DNA of 64,000 nucleotides from Trichococcus shcherbakoviae (GTDB taxonomy: Bacteria > Bacillota > Bacilli > Lactobacillales > Aerococcaceae), in the NCBI RefSeq assembly GCF_963666195.1, contig NZ_OY762653.1, forward strand, positions 1,831,501 through 1,895,500. The letters are read 5' to 3'. Position numbers and translations under genes: made by a program. Positions 44,335 through 53,468 of the stretch are shown here, in pieces. Each line of letters starts with the position of its first letter. The first letter of the stretch is position 1. The notes below the pieces were generated by a model. It made no database searches. It was given only the letters and a program-made list of their open reading frames with translations, and had not been told where the DNA came from.

Positions 44335-44338
44335 TACC

Positions 44339-45409
44339 ATGGAAAAAGTGAAAAAAAAGACAAAAAACAGCAATGTAATGATTCCGGTCATCGCCGTACT
44401 GATTGCACTCGTCATCGGGGCAATCGTGATGGTCATCGGTGGGTACAATCCGTTGGTTGCCTATCAGTCGTTGGTCACAAAAGTATTCGGATCGGTTTAT
44501 GATATCGGGGAAACGATTCGTGCCATCATTCCGCTGCTTTTGAGTGGCCTGGCTGTTGCAGTGGCCAATAAAGCGGGTGTATTCAACATCGGGGTGGACG
44601 GCCAGATCATCATGGGCGCCGTCAGTTCGCTTTTGGTCGGTACGCTCATCGAGATGCCGCCTATTTTGCACGGTATTGTGGCCATCTTTGTCGGTGTCGT
44701 AGCGGGTGGATTATGGGGTGTTTTGGTTGCGGGTCTCAAGACCAAATTTGGGATCAATGAGGTCATCAGCTCGATCATGCTGAACTATATCGCGTTGTAT
44801 TTCAGCCATATTTTGATCAAGAATTTCGCGGCGCAGGAAGGAACGGCACGTTCTGCCATGATCAAAGAATCGGCTGGCATCACGTTCCCTTCCTTGAACG
44901 AAGTGTTCGATGGCGCGCGGATCCATTGGGGATTCTTTCTGGTCCCGTTCATCATCTTTGCTTTTTACTACTTTTTTGAGAAGACCCGCTGGGGGTATGA
45001 AACCAAAGTCGTAGGCTTGAATCCGAATGCAGCTTCCTATGCCGGCATCCGCGTGAACCGCATTATGACCCGCACGATGTTCCTTTCCGGGGCTTTGGGT
45101 GGCTTGATCGGTACTTTGGATACGCTGGGTGTTTATGGATATGTCGCAATCAGTTCCTCCACAAGCGGTATAGGCTTCGATGGTGTGGCCATTGCTTTGT
45201 TGGGAGGCAATTCCGCATTGGGAACGACCTTATCCGGGATTCTGATCGGGGCCTTGAATTACGGTTCGCAAGGGATGCAGTTCGGTGCGGGCGTGCCGAG
45301 CGAAATCATCGGTATTGTGATCTCGCTTATTATTTTCTTTGTGGCAGCACCCGGAATCGTCAAAGCATTATTGCCAAAGAAACAATTGCATAAAGAGGAG
45401 GCGAAATAG
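44339..45409 (+). CDS. nupB: Nucleoside ABC transporter permease (NupB/NupP class)
   Basis: A 356-residue membrane protein with about nine hydrophobic segments after a basic N-terminus (EKVKKKTKNS). Family motifs are VANKAGVFNIGVDGQIIMGA and GLNPNAASYAGIRVNRIM. The ATG at 44339 is 8 bases after GGTGAGGA, which lies in the end of the ATPase gene. Its stop directly abuts the next ATG. Confidence 0.9.
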   Translation: MEKVKKKTKNSNVMIPVIAVLIALVIGAIVMVIGGYNPLVAYQSLVTKVFGSVYDIGETIRAIIPLLLSGLAVAVANKAGVFNIGVDGQIIMGAVSSLLVGTLIEMPPILHGIVAIFVGVVAGGLWGVLVAGLKTKFGINEVISSIMLNYIALYFSHILIKNFAAQEGTARSAMIKESAGITFPSLNEVFDGARIHWGFFLVPFIIFAFYYFFEKTRWGYETKVVGLNPNAASYAGIRVNRIMTRTMFLSGALGGLIGTLDTLGVYGYVAISSSTSGIGFDGVAIALLGGNSALGTTLSGILIGALNYGSQGMQFGAGVPSEIIGIVISLIIFFVAAPGIVKALLPKKQLHKEEAK

Positions 45410-46357
45410 ATGGTAGCCAATATTATAAGCGGCAGTTTGATTTTTGCTACAGCACTGTTGTTCGGTGCACTCGGCGGGATGCTCAGCGAGCGGGCCGGCG
45501 TCACCAACTTAGGTGTGGAAGGTTTCATGATTTCTGGGGCTTTCTTCTCCGCTATCGGCGCCAACTTCGCCGAATCGATGGGGATGGGCGGGTTCAGCCC
45601 ATGGATAGGTTTATTATCGGCCTTTGTGTTCACTTCCTTGTTCTCAGCGATGCATGCGCTGGCGACGCTTAAATACAAGGCTGATCATGTCATCAGTGGG
45701 GTGGTCATCAACTTGTTGGCCGCCAACTTCACCTTTTTCTTGGTGAAATTGCTGTTTGATGGCGCGGCAGATACACCACGCTTACGGAATATGTTCGCAA
45801 AAGTGAACATACCGGTATTATCCGACATCCCGTTCATTGGGGATGCCTTGTTCCGTTCCTATCCTACAACCTATTTGGCTTTCATTATGGTCTTTGCCAT
45901 CGGATTTTACTTCTTCCGCACACCTGCAGGCTTGCGTCTGAGAGGGGTCGGCGAAAATCCTGGATCCATCGACACTGCCGGGATCAACGTCATGAAAATT
46001 AAATTCTGGGCTGTGATGCTCAGTGGTTCGATTTCTTCCTTGGGAGGAGCGACGATTGTCTTGACGACAAACGGAAACTTTTCGTTCAATACAATCGCCG
46101 GGCAAGGCTTCATCGCGATTGCGGCAGTCATTCTGGGACGCTGGAACCCATACGGCGTCATGATGGGAGCGTTACTTTTTGGATTCGCACAAGCCATCAA
46201 AGACCAAATCCAAATCTTGGACTTTGCGAGTGCCATTCCGACTGAATTCTTCTATATGCTGCCATACATCGTGACCTTGTTGGCGCTTATCTTCACAGGA
46301 AGAAAAACTAGGGGACCAAAAGCGCTGGGTGTCCATTATGACGCGAGCGTGAGATGA
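45410..46357 (+). CDS. nupC: Nucleoside ABC transporter permease (NupC/NupQ class)
   Basis: A 315-residue membrane protein pairing with the preceding permease. Motifs include SERAGVTNLGVEGFMISGAF near the start and RLRGVGENPGSIDTAGINV in the cytoplasmic coupling loop. AGAGGAGGCG lies at the end of the upstream gene. The last four bases overlap the NCS2 permease start (ATGA), so the whole operon is translationally coupled. Confidence 0.9.
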   Translation: MVANIISGSLIFATALLFGALGGMLSERAGVTNLGVEGFMISGAFFSAIGANFAESMGMGGFSPWIGLLSAFVFTSLFSAMHALATLKYKADHVISGVVINLLAANFTFFLVKLLFDGAADTPRLRNMFAKVNIPVLSDIPFIGDALFRSYPTTYLAFIMVFAIGFYFFRTPAGLRLRGVGENPGSIDTAGINVMKIKFWAVMLSGSISSLGGATIVLTTNGNFSFNTIAGQGFIAIAAVILGRWNPYGVMMGALLFGFAQAIKDQIQILDFASAIPTEFFYMLPYIVTLLALIFTGRKTRGPKALGVHYDASVR

Positions 46358-47649
46358 TGGAGCTGTTGCAAGAACTGTTTCGTGTGAAAGAGAAAGGAAG
46401 TTCCTTACGAACCGAAATGTTGGCGAGTGCGACTTCCTTTTTCTCTATTGTGTATATTGTGGCCGTCAATGCGTTGATTTTATCTCAAGCCGGTATGGAT
46501 TATAATTCGGTTGTGATTGCGACGATACTGACAACGGCCGTCAGTAACATTCTGATGGGCCTGTATGCCAATTCACCCTTGATACTTGCCCCGGGGATGA
46601 GCGACAATGCTTTCTTTACCTATATCTTGGTCGATGCCTTTGCTTTTACTTGGCAACAAAGTTTATCGATTATCTTTATCGTCGGGCTACTCTTCTTTCT
46701 GTTGACGCATTTCAACGTGGTCGATCAACTCCTTCGCTCCATCCCGGTGACTTTGATCAAAGGGATGAGCGCGGGAGTCGGCTTCTTCCTGATATTCCTT
46801 GGTTTGAAGAACGGCGGCATCATCGTATCCTCAGAGGGTACAATCGTGGCACTGAATAATATTTTTCAACCGGTGCCGTTGACGCTCTTGGCAACGCTGC
46901 TGGTCGGGCTGATCCTGTTCGTCAAAAATGTAAAAGGCAATTTTTTATTAACGATTATTTTCGGTGTTCTCATTTCCATTGCGCTAGGGGTAACGGATAT
47001 CAGCTCCTTTTCCTATTCCTTCATCGATCTGGGTTCCTTGGAGCCGTTTGTCTTCCAACTTGATTTTTCGGGCGTTCTGTCGATGGACTACTGGGTTGCC
47101 GTATTTTCTCTTCTGATTTTGGTCGTTTTCCAGAACTTAGGGACACAAGTCAGTTTTTTGACATCCGAACAACCGAAAGTATTGAAACGAACGCTGGAAT
47201 CGAATGCTTTATCAGTGATGATTGCCGGTTTGTTGGGCTGCAGCTCCACCTGCACAAGTGCGGAAGGCGCAACGGGCATCGCTGTAGGAGGAAGAAGCGG
47301 ATTGACATCCTTTATGGTGGGCGTTTATTTCCTGTTCACCATCGCGTTGATTCCCTTCATTGCCCTTATCCCGCTGGCAGTCATCTCGGCTTTGCTCATC
47401 ATTGTAGGGTCCTTGTTAGCGGCCAACAATCTGAAGGGCATCAATTTTGATGATTTCACGGAATATTTTCCGGCTATCCTGATGGTGCTGATGATGGTGT
47501 TGACGTTTAATATCGCGGATGGTATCGGCTGGGGGTTTATCCTGTATACGTTCATCAAAGTGTTTTCGGATGATCGACAAGCGGTATCAAAAATGATGTA
47601 CGGATTGACGGGTATCTTTATTCTGTATTTCGTTTTGAAATTTATTTGA
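46354..47649 (+). CDS. NCS2/AzgA-family nucleobase permease
   Basis: A 431-residue transporter with about 12 membrane segments. MLASATSFFSIVYIVAVNAL, MGLYANSPLILAPGMSDNAF and CSSTCTSAEGATGIAVGGRS correspond to the conserved segments of adenine/guanine/hypoxanthine permeases. It ends the deoB-nup operon with a 4-base overlap and would import or export the free bases released by DeoD. AzgA proteins usually show ANSP and GLNA-like motifs; PGMSDNAFF here is somewhat divergent, so the exact base is uncertain. Confidence 0.87.
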   Translation: MMELLQELFRVKEKGSSLRTEMLASATSFFSIVYIVAVNALILSQAGMDYNSVVIATILTTAVSNILMGLYANSPLILAPGMSDNAFFTYILVDAFAFTWQQSLSIIFIVGLLFFLLTHFNVVDQLLRSIPVTLIKGMSAGVGFFLIFLGLKNGGIIVSSEGTIVALNNIFQPVPLTLLATLLVGLILFVKNVKGNFLLTIIFGVLISIALGVTDISSFSYSFIDLGSLEPFVFQLDFSGVLSMDYWVAVFSLLILVVFQNLGTQVSFLTSEQPKVLKRTLESNALSVMIAGLLGCSSTCTSAEGATGIAVGGRSGLTSFMVGVYFLFTIALIPFIALIPLAVISALLIIVGSLLAANNLKGINFDDFTEYFPAILMVLMMVLTFNIADGIGWGFILYTFIKVFSDDRQAVSKMMYGLTGIFILYFVLKFI

Positions 47650-47651
47650 AA

Positions 47652-47697
47652 AAGGCAAAAAGCTGGTCTCTTTTGGAGATCGGCTTTTTGCTTTTTG
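47652..47697 (+). terminator. Terminator after the nucleoside operon
   Basis: GGCAAAAAGCTGGTCTC and GAGATCGGCTTTTTGC form the stem, followed by TTTTT. A group II intron begins two bases after the T-tail. Confidence 0.88.
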
Positions 47698-48132
47698 AGT
47701 GCGCCCGGCATGGGTGATAACTTGGTGGTGAAAGTCCACTACAGGCTTTGCAGTAGGAACTGTTAGCGAATGACAAGGGTGTCCACCGTGAGGTGGAATC
47801 TGAAGGAAGTCGGACGCAAATACTCGCACTGACGGACAGAAATCTCATATAAGGCTGGTTGGAGACGGACGAGCTTGCTCAACAAAGTGAAGTCCTATAC
47901 TGCACGAATCTCTGACAGTAAATGAGGCAGTGACATGAGTGGAAGGTTATCATTCTTACCCGGGGAGGTCTTATGGACATGAGGAATCATGGAGTAAAGC
48001 TTGCCATAAGAAGTCAGCAGAAGCCATAGTAGTAACCATATGGTTATGAAGGGCTGAACAATAATAATCTTGATAGAAACAAGGAGGTGAATGTATCTCG
48101 GCACTACAGAAAACGTCGTGGTATAGACCAAA

Positions 48133-49493
48133 ATGACGGCTGTCTCCAGAAGGGATAAGTTGGAAACGAAAGAGATATGGAGAAGCGTAGAGAGATACAG
48201 CATGGATATGAGGAAACAAGATGGTATCACGTTAATCGAGAAAATCGCAACACCAAGAAACCTAGTCATTGCCTGCGAGAAAGTCTACAAAAATAAAGGC
48301 GCTGCGGGTATTGATGGCATTACTGTTCAAGAAATAGATGAACATATGGCCAAGTACCAAAAGGCGATCATTGCGAAATTATTAGATGGAACCTATAAGC
48401 CACAACCGGTCAAGCGGGTTTCCATACCCAAAGAGAATGGCAGTATGCGGAATCTGGGAATTCCAGTTGTGAGAGACAGAATTGTTCAACAGGCTATCCT
48501 ACAGATAATAGAACCGTTGGTTGACCCATACTTTTCCAAGTACAGTTTCGGTTTCCGAAAAGGGAGAAGCGCGCATGATGCCATTAAACAAGCCGAGAAA
48601 TACATTGAAGAAGGATATAAAACAATCGTAGACTGTGACTTGAAGAATTACTTCGATATGGTAAATCATCAAAAACTGATGGTGTATCTGAGAGAATTCA
48701 TACAGGACGAGATTGTACTGAAGTTAATCTGGAGTTTTCTTCGCTCGGGAATCATGGAAGAGAATACGTTTATCCAATCTTATAAAGGTACTCCGCAAGG
48801 TGGTGTCATCTCTCCGCTTTTAGCCAACATCTATCTCAATCAGCTAGACAGAGAACTGGAAAAACGAGGTCATCGCTTCGTTCGTTATGCGGATGACTTC
48901 TGCATATACGTCAAGACTCCTCGTGCGGGAGAACGGGTACTGACTAGTGTAACTACCTTCCTTGAGAAGAAATTAAAGCTAACGGTGAATACCGATAAGA
49001 GTAAAGTTACTACCCCCGGTAGTGCTAAATTCCTTGGGTTCACCATTTGGAAAACGATGGGAAAGTCAGAAGCCGTCCTCATAAGACGGCTAAACACAAA
49101 TTTCGCAAACGATTAAAACAGCTAACTAGTCGGAAACGACCGGGCACCTTCCTAGACATAGTGAAAGAAATCAATTTGTACACACAAGGATGGATTAACT
49201 ACTATGGCATTGGTGACATGAAGACCTTTATTAGCAAAACAGCTCAATGGCTTAATCACCGATTGAGACAGCTAATTTGGAAGAGATGGAAAAGAGTTTC
49301 TACCCGCTTTTACGGATTAATGCGTTATGGTATTGGTAGGGAAGAGGCTTGGAAAGTTGCAAATTCCCGTAAAGGCTACTGGAGAATGTCGAAAAACCAG
49401 ACGATTCACAGAGCTATTAACAAAAAAAGGCTGGTAAGTTGGGGTCTGAAAGACCTCAATCAACTATACCAGCACAGATACTTAAGTTATTGA
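48133..49493 (+). pseudogene. Frameshifted group II intron reverse transcriptase/maturase
   Basis: About 450 residues in total. The first frame (48133-49116) carries all RT blocks, including GTPQGGVISPLLANIYLNQL and the catalytic RYADDFCIYV. After KFLGFTIWKTMGK the proper continuation (RSRPHKTAKHKFRKRLKQ, LTSRKRPGTF, GWINYYG) lies in another frame from about 49065 to 49493. The offset fits loss of one base near 49060-49080. Maturase domain X and the C-terminus are therefore cut off. A sequencing error in GGGAAAG is possible; otherwise the outer intron has no maturase of its own. Confidence 0.85.
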
Positions 49494-49526
49494 ACCGCCG
49501 TGTACGGAACCGTACGCACGGTGGTG

Positions 49527-51371
49527 GTGTGCTGTGCAAAGGCACATCGAAGATGGAGGAAGGCCCTCCAATAAGGGCTGTGGCAGGCAGACTTATTAAA
49601 CAACCTAGTGCTGCTGTAGTAAAGAGCTATGGTAGTGAGCAACTATGGAAAAGGCCATAAATAATGGTCATGTAGGTTATGTAGAGATGAACGCAAGTGA
49701 ACCGCTGATGAAGTATCGATAGCGTAAAACGATGTCAAAACTTGAACTTCACCACTCATCAAGGACAAGAGTAGCGACCAAACTGCCTGTTGGCTACTCG
49801 GCATCCGGTATTAAGGCGGCATGAATGCATAACAGGCTTCGATGTGAAACACAGGAACCTAGACAGCAATGATAAACGAAAAGGTACAAGTCACAGAAAG
49901 ATAAGACCGAAAGTAGTGATGTGCTGTATAGGGGCGGAATAACCCGTAGTAATGAAGAAGCTATTGTAATGATAGTGGAGTGAAGGGGTTATATCATTTA
50001 GCTGAAAGTAAAAAGTCAACTGTTAGAAAGCAGGAGGAACAGATGAACAACAGCAAACCTTACATTATTCCCAAAAGGACAGTATTTGAGGCCTATAAGA
50101 AAGCAAAAGCCAATAAAGGCAGTGCTGGAATAGATGGGCAAGATTTTGAAGCATTCGATGAAAATCTATCGGCTAACCTATATAAAATATGGAATCGGAT
50201 GAGTTCGGGTACCTATTTTCCGCCTCCAGTAAAAATGGTTGAAATACCGAAGAAAAATGGCGGTACAAGGACACTAGGAATACCTACGGTATCCGACAGA
50301 ATAGCGCAAACCGTAGTGAAATACTATCTGGAATCATCATTGGAGCCTATTTTTCATAAAGACTCTTACGGATATAGGTCGAATAGGTCCGCTTTAGATG
50401 CAGTAGGACAAGCCAGAACGAGATGCTGGAAATACGATTATGTTTTGGAATTTGATATCAAGGGTTTATTTGACAATATTCCTCATGATCTGCTCATGGT
50501 AGCTGTTCACAAGCACATAAAGGAAGACTGGCTAATTCTCTATATAGAGAGGTGGTTGAAAACACCTTTTGTAAATAGAAATGGTGAAGAGGTCAAGAGA
50601 GAAAGCGGAACACCACAAGGTGGTGTAGTAAGTCCCGTTCTAGCAAATTTATTTATGCATTATGCTTTTGATAAGTGGATGGACATTTATTTCCCAAAAT
50701 CTCCTTTTGAAAGATACGCAGATGATGCAATAATCCACTGTAAATCAGAAATAGAATGCCGGAATATTCTTGAATCACTTGATAGACGTCTAAAACAATG
50801 TGGGCTTGAACTTCATCCTGATAAAACGAAAATTGTATATTGTAGTGATAAAGACAGAAAGTGCACGTATCCTGTTACCTCTTTTGACTTTCTGGGATAC
50901 ACTTTCAAGAAGAGGTTTATCAAAGATAGAACAGGGAGACTGCAATTCAATTTTCTTCCAGCCGTAAGCAAACAGTCGGAGAAAGCTTTCAGAACTAAAC
51001 TGAAAAATCTACAAATACATAAAATGACGGGAAGTACTATTCAAATAATATCTCAAATAATAAATCCCATAGTAAGAGGATGGATTAACTACTTCGGAAG
51101 ATACAACAGAAGCCAACTCAAGAGTTCGTTAGATGTACTAAATAGAAGATTAGTTAAGTGGGCTACTCGAAAATATAAAAGATTTAGAGGACATCCAAAG
51201 AGAGCAAGAGAATGGTTAATAGAGGTGGCAAAGAGAGAGCCCAACATGTTTCCACATTGGACTCTCAAGTTAATGCCATAAGTAAGGTGAGTGATATGAG
51301 CCGTATGAATCGAGAGGTTCACGTACGGTTCTGTGAGAGCATTTAGGTGAAATTCCTAAGTGCTACTCGAC
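49527..51371 (+). mobile_element. Inner group II intron, inserted between domains V and VI of the outer intron
   Basis: A complete 1.85-kb intron. It starts GTGTGCTGTGCAAAGGCAC (fits GUGYG), carries an intact reverse transcriptase, then domain V (GAGCCGTATG to ACGTACGGTTCT, 51299-51332) and domain VI (AGCATTTAGG / CCTAAGTGCT), and ends in CTACTCGAC. The outer intron resumes exactly at 51372. Its reverse transcriptase and domain V differ clearly from those of the outer intron, so it is not a self-copy. Confidence 0.85.
50043..51281 (+). CDS. ltrA: Group II intron reverse transcriptase/maturase, intact
   Basis: A 412-residue multifunctional protein that assists splicing and retrohoming of the inner intron. 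RT blocks include KANKGSAGIDGQDFEAFDEN, GIPTVSDRIAQTVVKYYLE, SGTPQGGVVSPVLANLFMHY and the catalytic FERYADDAIIH. The maturase region (INPIVRGWINYFGRYNRSQL) follows, with a basic tail. No HNH endonuclease domain is seen. AGGAGGAACAG precedes the ATG at 50043. Confidence 0.92.
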   Translation: MNNSKPYIIPKRTVFEAYKKAKANKGSAGIDGQDFEAFDENLSANLYKIWNRMSSGTYFPPPVKMVEIPKKNGGTRTLGIPTVSDRIAQTVVKYYLESSLEPIFHKDSYGYRSNRSALDAVGQARTRCWKYDYVLEFDIKGLFDNIPHDLLMVAVHKHIKEDWLILYIERWLKTPFVNRNGEEVKRESGTPQGGVVSPVLANLFMHYAFDKWMDIYFPKSPFERYADDAIIHCKSEIECRNILESLDRRLKQCGLELHPDKTKIVYCSDKDRKCTYPVTSFDFLGYTFKKRFIKDRTGRLQFNFLPAVSKQSEKAFRTKLKNLQIHKMTGSTIQIISQIINPIVRGWINYFGRYNRSQLKSSLDVLNRRLVKWATRKYKRFRGHPKRAREWLIEVAKREPNMFPHWTLKLMP

Positions 51372-51444
51372 TGAGAGGTCGGAGCCTAAAGGCTCCTCCT
51401 ACTCGATTCGAGACGCAGGGGTGCGGGTCTTAGCTTATGCGGAG

Positions 51445-51685
51445 TGAATCGCTGTGCTCACCGATTCATCACCGATAAAAAACTGTACAGGAGGGTGAGA
51501 TTGTCGAATAGTGGACGGCTATTCGACTAATTAACCTCAGCGTAAGGTGAAATTGTCGAATGGGTGAAATCATTCGACAATTTGATCACAGCATGGAACG
51601 GAATTGTCGGATGTTGCAGTGACATTCGATAATTCTCGCCTAACGTAAGACGAAATCCGCGAATGTTGGAGGTCTATTCGGGAAA
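51445..51685. repeat. Tandem hairpin array 3, about 52-bp period, five units
   Basis: Hairpins are centred at about 51456, 51515, 51566, 51618 and 51670. Arms are variants of AATTGTCGAAT and ATTCGACAATT; the third unit is a perfect 12-bp stem (AATTGTCGAATG/CATTCGACAATT). Spacings are about 58, 52, 52 and 52. The last unit overlaps the 3' end of the leftward gene that stops at 51674. No T-tails, so they are not ordinary terminators. Confidence 0.85.
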
Positions 51686-52828
51686 CCGGCCGCGCCACAC
51701 TTTAATATTTTTATTTCGAGCCGTTTTTTTATTATGTAGCCTCATTTCCAATACTGTGTTCACGCTACTGACAATACCTTTAGCATCGCTGTTGAGGAGG
51801 CTGAGATCCCCGGTCATGACTTCATAACGACTGTCTTCGTAAGGGGCATCGTTTTTCGCGGCCGTGCAGATCGGATAGGTCGTTCCTTCTGCGGGCTCGA
51901 GAATTTTTTCGAGGACAATCTTATGTTGCCAATCATCGCCGAAGTCATAGGTGTAACGGGCTTGGTCCTTCTCCACCAGAAAATGATCATGCAGACATTC
52001 CTCTACTTCAGAGAGGCGAATCTTTCTGGCATTAAAAAAGAGGTTGGAAAAGGGAGACGCATCCTCCTCGATAAGTTCGATGTAGACATTTTTTTGGCGG
52101 ACTCCGTTCGATTTTTGGATCATAAAGTCATGAAGATGGTGGCCTTGCCAATTGAACAGGATCTGGATGATTTTGTGCAGTTCCTGGAATGAGCTGGCGC
52201 TGTTGACCTGAACCTTCCGCCAGACCGGGCCTCTGACGTTTTCAAGCGTGATCTTGAAGGAGTAGATTTGTGGCTGCTTAGGTGCGGCTGGCTTTTTCGA
52301 TTTTCGGGAGGATGGATTCAATAGCTGTGTTAATTCATCCATCTGCCCTTTTATAATGTCATAGCTATCTCCGCGTTCGGGAGACCGTTCAATGAGTTGG
52401 TTGAGCTCTGCCAAGATAGCCTCTGCGGGAGTTAATGTTTTTCTGAAAGTGACTGTGTATTCATCTGGAATATCCTGAACGGAAATGTACGTTGCCGCGT
52501 CACCGGGTTTCTTGAAGTAGTCCTTGAGGGGTGTGCCATTTTCATAGAATCTTTCATCGAAAAGCGAGGTATTCTCAGAGTCTTCGTTGTAAACAAAGGG
52601 ATCTTCAGACACTTGGTCAGAGGCAGGTTGCGGCTGAATCGAGACGCCGGACTGCTTTTTTCCGTTGGAACGTATGATTTGGAAAGAATGATTTTTGGGA
52701 GCCTCTTCCTGGAGGACTTCCAAAATATCTTGATACAGTTGCTCGAATGTGGAATTGTCCTCAATCCGGATTGTGTGAGAAATCGGTTCGGTCAGCAGAT
52801 TTTTTTCTATCGTCATTTCGTAAATCAC
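51674..52828 (-). CDS. Plasmid pRiA4b ORF-3-like protein
   Basis: A 384-residue protein. The C-terminal half (~185-370) is the pRiA4b ORF-3 / IS1096 TnpR-like domain: YSFKITLENVRGPVWRKVQV, FQELHKIIQILFNWQGHHLH and the signature YTYDFGDDWQHKIVLEKIL. The N-terminal ~40 residues (TEPISHTIRIEDNSTFEQLY) look like a degenerate copy of the same fold start, joined by a variable acidic linker. GTG at 52828 follows GGAGG by 7 bases. Function is unknown; such genes often occur on mobile DNA. Confidence 0.82.
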   Translation of the reverse strand: MIYEMTIEKNLLTEPISHTIRIEDNSTFEQLYQDILEVLQEEAPKNHSFQIIRSNGKKQSGVSIQPQPASDQVSEDPFVYNEDSENTSLFDERFYENGTPLKDYFKKPGDAATYISVQDIPDEYTVTFRKTLTPAEAILAELNQLIERSPERGDSYDIIKGQMDELTQLLNPSSRKSKKPAAPKQPQIYSFKITLENVRGPVWRKVQVNSASSFQELHKIIQILFNWQGHHLHDFMIQKSNGVRQKNVYIELIEEDASPFSNLFFNARKIRLSEVEECLHDHFLVEKDQARYTYDFGDDWQHKIVLEKILEPAEGTTYPICTAAKNDAPYEDSRYEVMTGDLSLLNSDAKGIVSSVNTVLEMRLHNKKTARNKNIKVWRGRFPE

Positions 52829-53036
52829 GTAAGAGCCTCCTTGGCAAAAATAATTGCCGCAATTTGGGTGTTAGTATCCCTATCATAACCAATAATGGGG
52901 TTGGGAAGCAACCTGATATTTTGCGGATGAGCATACCAGAAAATAGTTATATCAGTATAAAAAGTTGCCGTTTAAGCGGCCGTATCAAGGGGCATGAAAG
53001 TCAATTTTGTGAAATATTGATGACGAATTCACAAAA

Positions 53037-53065
53037 TTGTTTCAGTGTGTGTCTAGGTGTATGAT
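53037..53065 (+). promoter_or_regulatory. Promoter of the zinc-ribbon/hypothetical gene pair
   Basis: TTGTTT (53037-53042), a 17-base spacer and TATGAT (53060-53065), about 95 bases before the start at 53161. The remaining 330-base gap shows no other clear element. Confidence 0.55.
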
Positions 53066-53160
53066 AGGTATAACGAAAGGTTGCAATCGTTTCGTATACC
53101 CATTTGTTTTTTGAGCACTGTCCCTTCGGATTTGTCATTCAGAGGAATGGAGTGTTGAAA

Positions 53161-53451
53161 ATGACCAGAAAAAAAGATCAGAGAATGGTCCAAAGCAAGT
53201 TCATCTGCCAAGAATGCGGAGCGCAGATGGTGCTTTACCGCAAAAGAGCAGAGCAGCGTAAATTGGGGCACGTCAAACATATGTATTGCCCGATTTGCAA
53301 GGAAACAAAGGCCTTCACGGAAATCAAGGATTGGGACCGGAATGTTGTTTTTTGGGAAGATTATCAAAATGCGCTATTGACCGAAGCGGAAACGGACGAA
53401 CTCTGGGATTCACTCTGGACGCGCAGTTCCGAATCATTGTTACATGGTTGA
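53161..53451 (+). CDS. Small zinc-ribbon protein of unknown function
   Basis: A 96-residue protein with two CxxC knuckles (FICQECGAQM and MYCPICKETK) separated by 23 residues in a basic region, forming a probable zinc ribbon, and an acidic C-terminal tail (ALLTEAETDELW). GGAGTG lies 7 bases before the ATG. It is 17 bases upstream of the next gene and probably co-transcribed with it. Could bind nucleic acid or a protein partner; I do not recognise a specific family. Confidence 0.65.
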   Translation: MTRKKDQRMVQSKFICQECGAQMVLYRKRAEQRKLGHVKHMYCPICKETKAFTEIKDWDRNVVFWEDYQNALLTEAETDELWDSLWTRSSESLLHG

Positions 53452-53468
53452 AAGGGAGGCGGACAATA

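Larger units (their letters stand above)
47699..51407 (+). mobile_element. Outer group II intron of a twintron
   Basis: The 5' end GTGCGCCCGGCATGGGTG is a typical bacterial group II start. A structured ~430-base leader precedes a reverse-transcriptase gene. Domain V (about 49492-49526, ACCGCCGTG to CACGGTGGT) is followed, after a second intron, by domain VI and the 3' end GGCTCCTCCTACTCGAT. Joining 49526 to 51372 restores the usual GGTGGTGTGAGAGG context. It is inserted just past a terminator, as class C introns often are. Confidence 0.85.

Noticed and set aside
49047-49493. The second reverse-transcriptase frame as a separate gene
   Set aside because: Its sequence is the direct continuation of the upstream RT in another frame and it has no start signals of its own.
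51445-51685. A series of ordinary terminators
   Set aside because: The hairpins lack T-runs and have even spacing, which termination does not need.
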